Shown here: piece after piece, positions 8,906 through 17,670 of the stretch
How positions within the stretch are numbered: the first letter of the stretch is position 1
Layout of the letters: each line of letters starts with the position of its first letter
IMG/VR virus record: IMGVR_UViG_3300031463_000016
Coordinates: 1 to 42,093 of that record
DNA from: a virus
Length of the DNA: 42,093 nt
Strand: one strand, 5' to 3'
The notes under the pieces: model-generated
Told to the model about the DNA's origin: nothing
Seen by the model: the letters and a program-made list of their open reading frames with translations, nothing else
Databases searched by the model: none
Translations under genes and position numbers: made by a program

Positions 8906-9568
8906 TTACGCCGCGGTATACCACACCGTGACCTTCACCTTGGTTCCGCCGGTCATCGCCGCCCCGGTAACCCCGGCTTTGATGCCCTTGCTTGCCGTCA
9001 GGGGCCCGAGGAATCCCGCGCCCAGCGTGACATTGGCACTGTTCGGGCGAATGAACGCCCCGTTGGTCAGCGCCGCCACCGCGATCGAGGCGATATTCAC
9101 TGCCGCGCCGTTCGTGTCCGTCAGGTCGAGGCTGGTCCCCGTCGCCCAGACGCCGGTCACCTGCACGGAGAAGTCCACCGGCGTGAGGGTCACCCCGGCG
9201 GCATCCGGCAGCAGCACCTTGCCCGCGTTGGCTTCCGCCAGCGTGACAGTCACCGGCAGCAAAATCGCCGCTTTGGGCCGGTTGATGTCCGTTGCGCTGA
9301 CGGTCAGCGCGTGCAACTTCACCAGGTCAGCGTTGGTCACGCCGGCGGTGTCCAGCGCTGTCAGTTCCAGCCAGTTCCCTGCGGCCGTCCCCGCGGTGGC
9401 ATGGCGGAAGATCTTCCCGCCCGTCGAGAAATACAACGTCCCCACCGGCGGTTCGATGGTGAGTTCAGCAGCAATCGCCGCCGCGGTGGCCGATTCCCCG
9501 TCCAGCAGGATCACCCCATTGGCAAGCTGCAGCATGGTCACATTGGATGCACCCGGATATGGGTTCAT
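8906..9568 (-). CDS. Unknown beta-rich structural protein, 220 aa
   Basis: ATG at 9568 follows AAAGGAA; a GTG two codons earlier is possible. The chain is low in charge and rich in Ala, Thr, Val and Gly, with repeated short beta motifs (VTLAEANAGKVLLPD, NVTLGAGFLGP). This composition fits an outer-capsid or fibre-like phage protein. It sits just after the major capsid gene. No family is recognised. Confidence 0.6.
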   Translation of the reverse strand: MNPYPGASNVTMLQLANGVILLDGESATAAAIAAELTIEPPVGTLYFSTGGKIFRHATAGTAAGNWLELTALDTAGVTNADLVKLHALTVSATDINRPKAAILLPVTVTLAEANAGKVLLPDAAGVTLTPVDFSVQVTGVWATGTSLDLTDTNGAAVNIASIAVAALTNGAFIRPNSANVTLGAGFLGPLTASKGIKAGVTGAAMTGGTKVKVTVWYTAA

Positions 9569-9585
9569 ACGCACCGTTCCTTTCC

Positions 9586-9632
9586 GCTGGCATCAGCCAG
9601 CGTGAAGCGGAAGCCCCACCGGCTGGCGGGGC
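9586..9632 (-). other. Hairpins downstream of capsid gene
   Basis: Two stems follow the capsid stop: one at 9632-9613 (GCCCC paired with GGGGC plus inner pairs) and one at 9601-9586 (GCTGGC, 4-base loop, GCCAGC). There is no T-run. They may slow 3' decay of the abundant capsid message. Confidence 0.5.
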
Positions 9633-9648
9633 CTCCCTACATCAGCGG

Positions 9649-10566
9649 TTAGCTGCCGGTCGAGAAAACCAGCTCGCGCCAGTCGCGCATACCGTAGCCT
9701 ATCCCGAAGATCGCTTGATGCACGGTATCTTCCGAGCCATTCAGCTCGTATTGCTTCTGCTCCAGCTCCACGCTCGTCTCATAGACGAGTCCGGGATTAC
9801 CGGACACCTGCGTGTAGTTGGTCTGGAAGCCCCACGAGGTATCACTGGTCAGCGAGTCGCACCCTTCAATCTCGATGGATTTCCAGTTGCTGGCCAGCCA
9901 GTTGTCCGCGCGGTTGGCGGTGTCGGAGCGACCGACAGAGCGCAGCACTTCCCACGCGTCGCCCTCTTTCCCCACCGGCACCCACATGCGGATCGGCTTG
10001 AGGTGCATGCAGATGCCCTGATCATCTTTGATCTTCCGCACGCGGGTGATCCCATTGCGGACCGTGGTATGGGAGATCGGCCCGGTGATCAGGTTGCTGT
10101 CGACGCTGCCGTTCGCCAGCGGGTGGGTGGCGCTGAAAATTTTCACGCCGTCAATGAAGTCCGTGGTGAACCCCGTATTGACGAGCGAGAAGGCCAGCAT
10201 TTCTTTGGTATTGGCGGCCTGCACGACAAGCTGATGCGCCTGGGTATTCAATAAGTCGTACTTGAGGAACTTCTTATTGACCCAGGAATAGGATACCGCA
10301 GTCGCGAAAAAGGCCTGCGTGATGCGAGTCTTGAAGCGCGGGCTGATGGCCTGCGCGGTGATCACCTGGCCGTTGCCGTTCCACGAAGAAAACGGCCGGA
10401 TCCCGGCGAACGACTGCACATCGGAATAGAGTTTGTCCGTGGTTTTCACGGTATACAGCTTGGAGATCTGCGAAGGGATCTCTTTGGCCGCATTCATGAC
10501 CACGTCTTCGAGGCTTTTGAGATAGACCTCAATGGGGATATTATTTTGAATCAATGGCCCTGGCAT
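9649..10566 (-). CDS. Major capsid protein (HK97-fold, Mu gpT-like candidate), 305 aa
   Basis: ATG at 10566 lies after the strong site GGAGGTATTCA. The sequence has features of HK97-type coats: an N-terminal helix (YLKSLEDVVMNAAKEIP), an E-loop-like strand region, and the segment FSATHPLANGSVDSN, which resembles the xxxHP(L/N)xNG motif of Mu-like major head subunits. Length of 305 is right for that family. It follows scaffold and a decoration-like protein, as expected. The strong ribosome site and stable hairpins after the stop agree with high expression. The 225-base gap upstream (10567-10791) shows no gene and no convincing promoter. Confidence 0.75.
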   Translation of the reverse strand: MPGPLIQNNIPIEVYLKSLEDVVMNAAKEIPSQISKLYTVKTTDKLYSDVQSFAGIRPFSSWNGNGQVITAQAISPRFKTRITQAFFATAVSYSWVNKKFLKYDLLNTQAHQLVVQAANTKEMLAFSLVNTGFTTDFIDGVKIFSATHPLANGSVDSNLITGPISHTTVRNGITRVRKIKDDQGICMHLKPIRMWVPVGKEGDAWEVLRSVGRSDTANRADNWLASNWKSIEIEGCDSLTSDTSWGFQTNYTQVSGNPGLVYETSVELEQKQYELNGSEDTVHQAIFGIGYGMRDWRELVFSTGS

Positions 10567-10791
10567 TGAATACCTCCTTTGAAATACACTGCGACTGTCC
10601 AACCCGTCAGTGACATGGGCTTCCCAGCCAATGAAACGAGTAGGTCAGAGTGCCAGTTGGGCGCCGCAGGGTCTCATCAGGATGGGTGTCCGAATACCGG
10701 GCCATTGAATGAGAGTATCGTGCAAGCTGCTCCGCATGAGCGAAACGGCTGACCGTCAAATATGGAGCACGGGCGTCCCCACCCGGTGCAA

Positions 10792-11229
10792 TTAACTGAC
10801 TTCGGCCAATGCCTGCGAAAGCGTCGACGCGATTTCCACCCAGGCGTACTTCGTGCCGTCGGGTTCGGTGCCCACCTCTGCAAGCTTGAACAGCTTCTGC
10901 GTCAGGTTGGCGATGTCCACACTCTGCACGTTGGCGGCATTGTCGATCCCGACATAATCATCGATGTTGACCGGGTCATGGTCGCCAACATACAGCATCT
11001 TCGCCTGGATGCCCGGATAGGCCGGAACGATGTCGATCTTCTCGCCGACGGTATCGGTGAACGTGATCGCCCAGCCCAACGCTAAAACGGCATGATCAGC
11101 GCAGGCGGCCACCGTGGTGTCGCCGGCTTCCACGACGACGGGATTATCTGCCGTGACCGCAGCGCTGACCGCGCGACTGATATTGGGGATGCGATCCCCG
11201 AGAATGTTGCGAAATGCAAGAACACGCAT
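10792..11229 (-). CDS. Capsid decoration/cement-like protein, 145 aa
   Basis: ATG at 11229 follows GGAGGTAAACC. Small, beta-rich protein with a pattern reminiscent of capsid cement proteins (an early stretch of alternating hydrophobics, then a Gly-Glu turn, TVGEKIDIVPAYPG). Its position immediately before the major capsid gene is the usual place for such a protein. No motif is decisive. Confidence 0.45.
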   Translation of the reverse strand: MRVLAFRNILGDRIPNISRAVSAAVTADNPVVVEAGDTTVAACADHAVLALGWAITFTDTVGEKIDIVPAYPGIQAKMLYVGDHDPVNIDDYVGIDNAANVQSVDIANLTQKLFKLAEVGTEPDGTKYAWVEIASTLSQALAEVS

Positions 11230-11246
11230 GGTTTACCTCCCATGTG

Positions 11247-11280
11247 GAGTCACTGTGTGGAACAGGCGGGAGCCCGGCTA
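11247..11280 (-). repeat. Intergenic duplicate element, copy 2
   Basis: A 34-nt segment that begins, in the transcript, with the stop codon TAG of the 187-aa gene and continues with a small GC hairpin and the shared ACAGTGACTC. It is about 85% identical to 11879-11913, which has the same relation to the stop codon of the scaffold gene. Confidence 0.75.
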
Positions 11281-11841
11281 GACCGTCCCCGCCTCTTCCT
11301 CGAACACGTTAAAGGAGCGCAGCAAGGTCTGCACATCCTCACCAGGGTTCACGGCCTGCCCCTGCGTCGCCATCAGATGGCGGATCGGCTCCATCGCTTT
11401 CTCCACGATGTCTTTCTGGAAGCGCTGCTGGGCATGGTTAATCGTCTCCACTCCGATGACCAAATCACCGTAGAGCAAAAACCGATTGCCATCTTGGGAC
11501 ACGGAATACAGCTCCTCACGAAGCACATACCCTTCCCCCACCTTGGCCAGATGCACCCCTTTGTCCATCGCTTGTCGTAATCCATCCTGCTTGAACGGCC
11601 AGAAGGAGGCCACATAACCCGGATAACAGTCCACCCGAATGATGCCATCCGATTGATCGTCTGGCTCATATTCATCCGGCAGTGGGGGAGGCGCCTGCAG
11701 CGACGGAGTATCCACCGGCGGGTCCGACGGCAGTACGCCCTCCTCCACAAATTCATCCGACGGGGTGAGAATCAATCCGCCGGGAGTATCAATCTCCGGG
11801 GTGTCCGCTTGGGGCCCGGTTTTATCCAGTTGTTTGCTCAT
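11278..11841 (-). CDS. Unknown head-module protein, 187 aa
   Basis: ATG at 11841 follows GAGG. The first 65 residues are acidic and Pro-rich and probably disordered. The rest is a compact mixed domain (IIRVDCYPGYVASFWPF...). It lies between scaffold and decoration-like gene. It may be a second assembly factor or a head-surface protein. No family is recognised. Confidence 0.6.
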   Translation of the reverse strand: MSKQLDKTGPQADTPEIDTPGGLILTPSDEFVEEGVLPSDPPVDTPSLQAPPPLPDEYEPDDQSDGIIRVDCYPGYVASFWPFKQDGLRQAMDKGVHLAKVGEGYVLREELYSVSQDGNRFLLYGDLVIGVETINHAQQRFQKDIVEKAMEPIRHLMATQGQAVNPGEDVQTLLRSFNVFEEEAGTV

Positions 11842-11878
11842 CAGAAAACCTCATAATTTGAGTCATTGGCAACGGGGC

Positions 11879-11913
11879 GAGTCACTGTTTGGAATAGGGC
11901 CGGAGCCCGGCTA
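11879..11913 (-). repeat. Intergenic duplicate element, copy 1
   Basis: A 35-nt element starting at the stop codon TAG of the scaffold gene, with GCCGG-GCT-CCGGC able to form a short hairpin and ending in ACAGTGACTC. Partner of 11247-11280. The two copies probably arose by duplication of an intergenic segment together with a gene end. Confidence 0.75.
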
Positions 11914-12876
11914 ACCCGCCTTCTTATAATGATCGCGCGCCCGCTTGATTGCCTGCTCGTCGGTGATCCGCTCCCCGAACTGCGCCTTGATGCTCTGTGC
12001 CATGGCCATCACTTCGGGCGAGTCCGCCGGCGTCTGTTGCCGCGAACCATTGGGCACCTGCACCGCCGGCGGCTGTTGTGCCGGCGGGGTGGATGACGGC
12101 GGCGGGGCCTGCTGTCCCCAGAGAATATCCCCCCCCATCGCCAACGTCAGGGAAGCGACGGTGCGTCGCTGTTGATCAGCCGTCATCCCTTGCCACACCG
12201 GCGCTGGAACCACTTCCTGCACCTTCGCCGCCAGGGCATTGGCATCGACGCCGGATATCGCCTGCTCGGTCAGCATGGAATTGATCACCGGCTGATACAC
12301 CGAGGGCATGACCACATGCTGATCGAGGAGCTTCTGCAACGGGAGCAGCTCCTGCTTGGCAATCTCCATCGCCATCGTCTTGATCCGGGCATCTTCCTGG
12401 AAGGCTTGCGTCCAGCCACGCTTTTCCGCTTCCGCTTCGGCGAACCCCAGATCCTTGTAGAATTGGATGTAGCCTTCCGCATACGGTTGGCAGCGCTGAA
12501 TAATCGCCATCTGCTCGGCTTCCAACTGCTGTTCCGGGGTAGGGGCCGGTGCCGCGGGCGCGCTGGGTGCGGGGTGTGCCGGCTGGAAGCTCTCCGGATT
12601 AATGCTCTCATCGTCAGCCAGCGTGCGGAATTGCGCCGCGGTCGCCGGGTCCACCTGCCGGCGGAAAAATCCCAGCTCCCGCCCCTGCCTGCCAACCGTG
12701 CTATGCAGATCATGAAAGGCGGCTTCAAACTCGTCTATGGTGGCATACTTACCACCATAGAGCTTGGGTTCCTCGGGGGCAGCTCCCGGCGCCGGCGGGT
12801 CAGCCGGCGGAGGAGTACCACCAGGGGGATCGCTGGGCGGTGTCTGCTGCCCCAGGATATCTTGTTCGTCTGGCAT
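11911..12876 (-). CDS. Capsid scaffolding protein, 321 aa
   Basis: ATG at 12876 sits five bases after AGAGG. The N-terminus is Pro/Gln-rich and disordered. Then comes YGGKYATIDEFEAAF, close to the KYxSxxELExA motif of phage scaffold proteins. Long charged helices follow (QLEAEQMAIIQRC, LQKLLDQHV), and the C-terminus is basic and helical (AIKRARDHYKKAG), like the coat-binding end of scaffolds. Gene order portal-88 aa-scaffold-coat agrees. Confidence 0.7.
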   Translation of the reverse strand: MPDEQDILGQQTPPSDPPGGTPPPADPPAPGAAPEEPKLYGGKYATIDEFEAAFHDLHSTVGRQGRELGFFRRQVDPATAAQFRTLADDESINPESFQPAHPAPSAPAAPAPTPEQQLEAEQMAIIQRCQPYAEGYIQFYKDLGFAEAEAEKRGWTQAFQEDARIKTMAMEIAKQELLPLQKLLDQHVVMPSVYQPVINSMLTEQAISGVDANALAAKVQEVVPAPVWQGMTADQQRRTVASLTLAMGGDILWGQQAPPPSSTPPAQQPPAVQVPNGSRQQTPADSPEVMAMAQSIKAQFGERITDEQAIKRARDHYKKAG

Positions 12877-12898
12877 AATCACCTCTCGATTATGGAAG

Positions 12899-13165
12899 TC
12901 AGGAAGAAGCCTTCTTCTCCCGGATTTGCTGCAGCCGCACCTGCGGCCGCTGAAGAATCATGTCGAGCGTCTGCACCCGTGCCAGCTGTGCGACCAACAA
13001 ATAACGGGTTTCCTCATCCGCCAGCGCTTCCGGATCCAGTGTCAGGATCTGCCGTTCGAGTTTCCCTTTCCACTCCAGCAAGTCGGCGGCGTGAGCCTTC
13101 CAGCCACGACTGCGTAAGAGTCGGTCAAGGTCACCTTCGCTCATCATCAGCTCGATGTCCGTCAT
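12899..13165 (-). CDS. Unknown small protein after portal, 88 aa
   Basis: Starts with ATG overlapping the portal stop codon (ATGA) and ends 22 bases before the scaffold start. The sequence is almost wholly helical and charged (LLEWKGKLERQILTLDPEAL). The tight coupling to portal and scaffold suggests an assembly helper. A longer upstream extension in this frame is rejected since it would lie inside the portal gene. Confidence 0.7.
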   Translation of the reverse strand: MTDIELMMSEGDLDRLLRSRGWKAHAADLLEWKGKLERQILTLDPEALADEETRYLLVAQLARVQTLDMILQRPQVRLQQIREKKASS

Positions 13166-15057
13166 TGCCCCATCCCTCCCACGCCCGGCGGCAGCAGAAT
13201 CTGCTGGTGAGGCATGCCCGCTCCAGTTTCCGGCATCGGTACCGGCGCCGGTTGCACGGGCATCACCGGTCCGCCCGGTGCGCCGGCGGCTTGGGGCGGC
13301 GTCAGTTGCTCTTCGGTGCCAATGATCATTTCCGGATTGCGCATCCCCGCATAGTTGGTCAACCACTGCTTGCCCAGCGCATACACCCGCTTCGGGTCCG
13401 CGGTCACCAGCGCGGCCAGCACCGGGTTCCCGGTGAAGGCCATCAGCGTATCATTGGCCACCTTCGCCCGCGCCGCCAGGCTGGTCAACTCTTTCAGCCC
13501 CGCGGCATAGACGCGATAGCGGCCCCCCAGCACCTCGGACAAGGAATATTTGCTCTCCGGGCAGTAATCCCGGTACTGATCGAGGATCGCCTGCCGCCCC
13601 TGGAATTGATAGAGCATGTCCAGCCCGATCCGCGCATAGGCTTCGATGGGCCGGGACAACCGGTCGGTCATCAGGCCGCCGATCTCATTGCCCTGCAGCA
13701 AGGATTGGTTCAGCTCGAACGCCGTCCGCTGCTGGTCGAGAGTGCGCCCCAGCGCCACATCGTTCGTGCCCGTCAGCCGTTCCACCTCGGCATGCACTGC
13801 CTGATAAAGCGGGAGCGCCTGGTTCGGGCTGAAGCCGGGAATGAATGGCTTGATCTTCTCCAGATAGCTGTCATCCATCAGCGGCAACAATTTGCCCGGG
13901 CCCCGCTTTTTCTGTAGCATGGTCAGATCGTCTTCATTCATGCCGGCAGACACCAGCAATTCCGGGTCAATCCCGCGCATCATCCCCCATAGCATCATGC
14001 ACACCAGCAATGTCTTGGCCTGCTGCATGTCGGCGATCAGGTCGCCCAGCGAGTCGCCCAGCACGCCGAACTTGTCAGAGAATGGGCTGGCACTGCAGAT
14101 CGGGCGGGTACCCTGCAGGAAAAACCGCGTGCCCAGCCACCAGGGGTTCGGGATCGCGCGCAGGATGATCTTGCTTTTTAGGTGCATGGTGATGAGGTAA
14201 TCACCGCGCCCCGGTAACTGCCAGTAGAGCTCATGCAGGTAATAGGGCGAGGCATCCCGTTCACCCACCGGCAGCGACCCGGAGGAAACCTTCCGTTTCT
14301 GTTCATCCGGCGTCTGGGTGGCCTGCACATCCCCGGACCATTCCGCCAGGAGGCGCGCAGCCTGGCCTTGGTCATACTCAGTATTGGCGGTGATGTCGGC
14401 CCCCATGGCCGTTGTCTTCAGGTACACGCCACGGCTTTGCTGCCAGTTCGCGCTGTCCACCTGGAATGTCCCGATGTTTTCAATCGGGATGTACGACAAG
14501 CGCGGGTACTCGATAGGAAAGGGCGAAGAGACAGCCGCCATGGCCCCCACCGGTTCCACGAGCTGGCCGGCATCATCCAGCAAGGCCTCGGTGCGCGGTT
14601 GGAATTGCCAGTGGGTGCGCTGCTCCTGGTGGTAGGTCACGTAGAACGGCGCCACCCCGTCATCGAACGATGCCTGGAAGCCGCGGAAGAACTCATCCCG
14701 CACCATGCCTAGTTCGCTCTGCTGGTTCTCGAAGAACGTTTCCAGATCGCCGCTCATCTCCTTCGATTGCGCGCCTTGTCCCTCGACATGCACCAGCGGC
14801 GACGGCGTCAGCAGCGCATTCATCGCCCGCGAGAGCATGGATTGCCGGGCGGTTTTCAGCAGCTTGACCACGATCTCCGGGGCACCCTCCCACGGTTTGC
14901 TCTTTGGCGGATCGTCGCCGTCCATCAGCTTCCGATTCTTCTGGATAGTGGCGATGAACCGCGCGCGCCCGCTTTCGGCCTCCGCAATATGCATGGCCAG
15001 ACGCTCCGCCAGCGGCTCAACTTCGTCACGATTCAGTTGTATCAGTTGACTGTCCAT
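13162..15057 (-). CDS. Portal protein, podovirus type, 631 aa
   Basis: ATG at 15057, 15 bases after the TerL stop. The length, the helical N-terminus (EPLAERLAMHIAEAES), the sentence-like order of a clip-to-stem region, and the segment IVVKLLKTARQSMLSRAMNALL are typical of the larger portals of short-tailed phages. The C-terminus is Pro/Gly-rich (PVQPAPVPMPETGAG) and probably flexible. As the dodecameric ring at one capsid vertex it docks the terminase during packaging and the adaptors afterwards. Position next to TerL supports the call. Confidence 0.8.
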   Translation of the reverse strand: MDSQLIQLNRDEVEPLAERLAMHIAEAESGRARFIATIQKNRKLMDGDDPPKSKPWEGAPEIVVKLLKTARQSMLSRAMNALLTPSPLVHVEGQGAQSKEMSGDLETFFENQQSELGMVRDEFFRGFQASFDDGVAPFYVTYHQEQRTHWQFQPRTEALLDDAGQLVEPVGAMAAVSSPFPIEYPRLSYIPIENIGTFQVDSANWQQSRGVYLKTTAMGADITANTEYDQGQAARLLAEWSGDVQATQTPDEQKRKVSSGSLPVGERDASPYYLHELYWQLPGRGDYLITMHLKSKIILRAIPNPWWLGTRFFLQGTRPICSASPFSDKFGVLGDSLGDLIADMQQAKTLLVCMMLWGMMRGIDPELLVSAGMNEDDLTMLQKKRGPGKLLPLMDDSYLEKIKPFIPGFSPNQALPLYQAVHAEVERLTGTNDVALGRTLDQQRTAFELNQSLLQGNEIGGLMTDRLSRPIEAYARIGLDMLYQFQGRQAILDQYRDYCPESKYSLSEVLGGRYRVYAAGLKELTSLAARAKVANDTLMAFTGNPVLAALVTADPKRVYALGKQWLTNYAGMRNPEMIIGTEEQLTPPQAAGAPGGPVMPVQPAPVPMPETGAGMPHQQILLPPGVGGMGQ

Positions 15058-15072
15058 ACGACCTTCACCAGG

Positions 15073-16650
15073 TTATGAATTGGTGGCTTCCTTGCCCCAC
15101 CCCATTTCCTTCAGCAACTTGTCCACTGCCGGCGCCTCATCCGGCTTCTGCGCCTTCGCGTCCGACTTCGGCAGATTGGTCTGCGCAAGGATCAGTAAGG
15201 CTTGCGTGAGCATGTCCACCTGGTCCTTATAACTGCCGTTCGGAAACTTGGCCGCCTCCGTGATAAACCCATCCACCCAGGTCATCAGGCTGGGATGCGG
15301 CAAATACACATTCCCGGATTCGACAACCGGCGAGACCGCCGCGCAGCGGGTTACCTTGTCCCCATGCGGCTCGATCTCTTTGATCCCGGCGATCCGTTTC
15401 CGGAGCATCTCGATAGCCGCTGGCCCATTGGCCTTATCCTCGATCAGCTTCTGATAGACCTTTGGCCATTTCTGCGACATCTTCAGGATGGCATCGATGC
15501 TGCCAATGAAGGTCATCAAATCGGCCACCAGGTCCAGCAGGTAAATATTTGGCCCACGCCGCGCCAGCACGCCACCGCATACCCGGCTACTGCCAGCCGT
15601 CCCCTTAAAGGCCAGGTCCCAGCTCTGCAACGCCTGGTCAAACCGCTCGGGCAAGGCCACCTGCGGGCAGGTGAACATCTCGCCATTCTCCAGCCGGAGC
15701 ATCACCGGCGCCGGCGGGGGTGACTTCGTCGGATACCAGAACCGCCACCAGAACCGTTTGAGGATGCCCCCACCCAGCGGCGCCGGCTCCTGTTGGTACT
15801 GCCCGGCATAGGCATACGACCCAAGGGCCACTTGTTGCGCAGCCAGTTCCGCCTTGCCTTCCCGCTCCTCCCACAGCATACTCCCGGCTTCGCGCACCAG
15901 CTCCTTGCCACTGATCGGGAAGGAGTACACCACGCGCTGGGTGGGCTCTGCCTGAATCTTCAAGTGGGTATAGCCCTGCTCCAACAACATGCCGGTCGGG
16001 TCTTGCTCGTGCAGTCGCTGCATGATGACGACGATCGCGCCTTTTTTCTTATCATTCAGGCGCGTGGTGAACGTCTGCCGGATCCACTGGTTGGTCGATT
16101 CGCGCTGCGTGTCGGACAGCGCTTCCATCGGGTTCAACGGGTCATCGAGCACCAGGATGTTTCCGCCTTTCCCGGTGGCCGTCCCCCCGACGCTCGTGGC
16201 GATCATCATGCCCAGCTTGCTGTTGGCAAATTCCGTCTTCTGGTTTTGATCCCAGAGCAGCTTATAGCGTGCCTTCCACCGCGATTGATACCACGGCGAC
16301 TGGATGAGATGCCGGCGCAGCACGCTGTGCATGATGGACAGGCTGGAAGAGTAGCTGGCAAACAGCCAGCGCATTTCCGGCTTGATGATCCACGCCCACG
16401 TCGGCCACATCACGCTCGTGATCAGGGATTTCATATACCGCGGCGGGATGTTAATCACCAACCGCAGGATGTCCCCGGAGAGCACCGCTTCCAGATGCTC
16501 GGAGATCAGCGGAATATGCCAGTTGTCAAGGTACTCAGTGCCAGGCTCCAGCACATGCCAGGCCTGTTTGATATACTCGTATAAAGATTTCTCGGCTAGT
16601 TTGAGGTCGATGTCAGCTAACGTTGGTAACTGTCTCGGCGAGAAGTTCAC
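15073..16650 (-). CDS. terL: Terminase large subunit, 525 aa
   Basis: ATPase and nuclease of DNA packaging. The deviant Walker A INIPPRYMKS (residues 67-75) and Walker B ILVLDDP (165-171) are those of the Terminase_6 class with PPRxxKS. The RNase H-like nuclease begins at SWDLAFKG (Asp345) and ends with a KDQVDMLTQ segment. Translation starts at GTG 16650, overlapping the end of terS by 38 bases; no better start lies nearby and GAGG is present upstream. The overlap suggests coupled translation of the two subunits. Confidence 0.93.
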   Translation of the reverse strand: MNFSPRQLPTLADIDLKLAEKSLYEYIKQAWHVLEPGTEYLDNWHIPLISEHLEAVLSGDILRLVINIPPRYMKSLITSVMWPTWAWIIKPEMRWLFASYSSSLSIMHSVLRRHLIQSPWYQSRWKARYKLLWDQNQKTEFANSKLGMMIATSVGGTATGKGGNILVLDDPLNPMEALSDTQRESTNQWIRQTFTTRLNDKKKGAIVVIMQRLHEQDPTGMLLEQGYTHLKIQAEPTQRVVYSFPISGKELVREAGSMLWEEREGKAELAAQQVALGSYAYAGQYQQEPAPLGGGILKRFWWRFWYPTKSPPPAPVMLRLENGEMFTCPQVALPERFDQALQSWDLAFKGTAGSSRVCGGVLARRGPNIYLLDLVADLMTFIGSIDAILKMSQKWPKVYQKLIEDKANGPAAIEMLRKRIAGIKEIEPHGDKVTRCAAVSPVVESGNVYLPHPSLMTWVDGFITEAAKFPNGSYKDQVDMLTQALLILAQTNLPKSDAKAQKPDEAPAVDKLLKEMGWGKEATNS

Positions 16651-17203
16651 GTAACTGCCTCAATTTCTCGACGCTCATTTGATCGAGGTTCACTCCACTG
16701 TCTTCAGTACGAATCGGCGCCCCATCCGGATCGCCACCCACCTTATGCACCTTCGGGAACAGCCCCAGGTGATCACCCAGCAGCTTCAACGGGTTCGTCC
16801 GGTCGTGCAGCTCAATGGAGATCACCCGCCCCTCTTTGGTATCGCGCTGCACAATCTTTTTGATCGCCATCGCCTGGGCCGCGGTCAACTCGCTGGACGG
16901 CTTCACCACTACGCCACCATCTTTGTCCCATTTGACAAACGTGAGCGGATCAGCAAACGCGAGCTGCTTGAGCCCGATCAGCACCTGGCTGGCATTCACC
17001 GATGCCCGGGCGGAATGTGCCGCCTCCAACAATTCGATTTCTGCCAGGATATGAGGTTTTGTAAGGTTCTCCGCCGCCATCGCCGCCGCGGTGTGCGCAC
17101 TATACCCAGCGCGAATCGCCGCTGCCGTCCCGTTATGGTCGACCACATATTCCTCGGCGAATCGCTTCTGCTTGCCGGTAAGTTTTACGGCTGTGTCGGC
17201 CAT
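16613..17203 (-). CDS. terS: Terminase small subunit, 196 aa
   Basis: ATG at 17203 follows GGAGA. The N-terminal domain is the Terminase_2 type: LTGKQKRFAEEYVVDHNGTAAAIRAGYS, an HTH that binds the packaging site, followed by AAAMAAENLTKP. The middle has the usual KxLLGDHLGLF segment that precedes the C-terminal portal/TerL contact part. It overlaps terL by 38 bases and is second in the late operon. Confidence 0.88.
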   Translation of the reverse strand: MADTAVKLTGKQKRFAEEYVVDHNGTAAAIRAGYSAHTAAAMAAENLTKPHILAEIELLEAAHSARASVNASQVLIGLKQLAFADPLTFVKWDKDGGVVVKPSSELTAAQAMAIKKIVQRDTKEGRVISIELHDRTNPLKLLGDHLGLFPKVHKVGGDPDGAPIRTEDSGVNLDQMSVEKLRQLRELLAETVTNVS

Positions 17204-17215
17204 AACGGTCTCCGG

Positions 17216-17563
17216 TTAAATCTCTTCCAAACGGGTATATGGCTGTGTTGGTTGGCCGGGATGCGGGAAATCAATCGGCCTCAATTTGCGTGGGGTACTG
17301 GTCAGGTCAATGTGCACGCCAGGAACAAACGTCAGCGCTTCGGCGACTGCATACGATCCGTCAGGATTCCGCTGCTGCGTAGTCGCTTGCACGATGCATC
17401 CGCCGGCGACATTACAGACCTTGGTGGATTTCATCCAGCCTTGTTCCTGGGAAGAGGCTTTGCAGAGTAACGCAAACGTGTCCCCATCTCCATAAACTTG
17501 CAGGTCGGGAATGTGCTGTTTCGCCCCACGCACCTCGGTGATTTGTAAATCTTTTTCCGGCAT
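17216..17563 (-). CDS. First gene of late operon, unknown phage protein, 115 aa
   Basis: ATG at 17563 is chosen after GAGGATATT; a longer reading would run into the leader terminator. The sequence is a small mixed-fold protein with QVYGDGDTFALLCKAS and a conserved-looking TTQQRNPDGSYAVAEALTFVPG, recalling proteins found next to terS in other phages. Function unknown. It starts only 21 bases after the T-run of the leader terminator, so its expression reports read-through. Confidence 0.75.
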   Translation of the reverse strand: MPEKDLQITEVRGAKQHIPDLQVYGDGDTFALLCKASSQEQGWMKSTKVCNVAGGCIVQATTQQRNPDGSYAVAEALTFVPGVHIDLTSTPRKLRPIDFPHPGQPTQPYTRLEEI

Positions 17564-17583
17564 AATATCCTCGCTGACCAAAC

Positions 17584-17627
17584 AAAAAAACGGGCTGCTT
17601 CCACCTCGAAAGGAGAGAAACAGCCCG
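17584..17627 (-). terminator. Intrinsic terminator inside late leader
   Basis: Eleven-pair stem (CGGGCTGTTTC / GAAGCAGCCCG, one G-U pair) followed by seven Ts (17590-17584). It lies about 40-80 nt after the late start point and before the first late gene, so it blocks late transcription and also ends the integrase transcript unless it is bypassed. Confidence 0.9.
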
Positions 17628-17640
17628 CTCAAAGCGAACC

Positions 17641-17648
17641 GACCTATT
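17641..17648 (-). promoter_or_regulatory. AATAGGTC leader element, late operon
   Basis: The octamer AATAGGTC is read in the leader 13 nt before the terminator stem. The same octamer stands 12 nt before the terminators at 23961 and 33447. Candidate antitermination or RNA-binding site; the role is inference. Confidence 0.5.
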
Positions 17649-17670
17649 CAGTTACGGTCCAGATAATCCC

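Noticed and set aside
10567-10791. Promoter for the capsid gene in the 225-bp gap
   Set aside because: No pair of -35 and -10 boxes at an acceptable distance was found; only isolated TTGACG.
12172-13917. Long plus-strand open frame (581 codons) opposite portal and scaffold
   Set aside because: It is antisense to two overlapping, well-supported genes in GC-rich DNA, is Arg/His/Pro-rich without a domain, and has no ribosome site.
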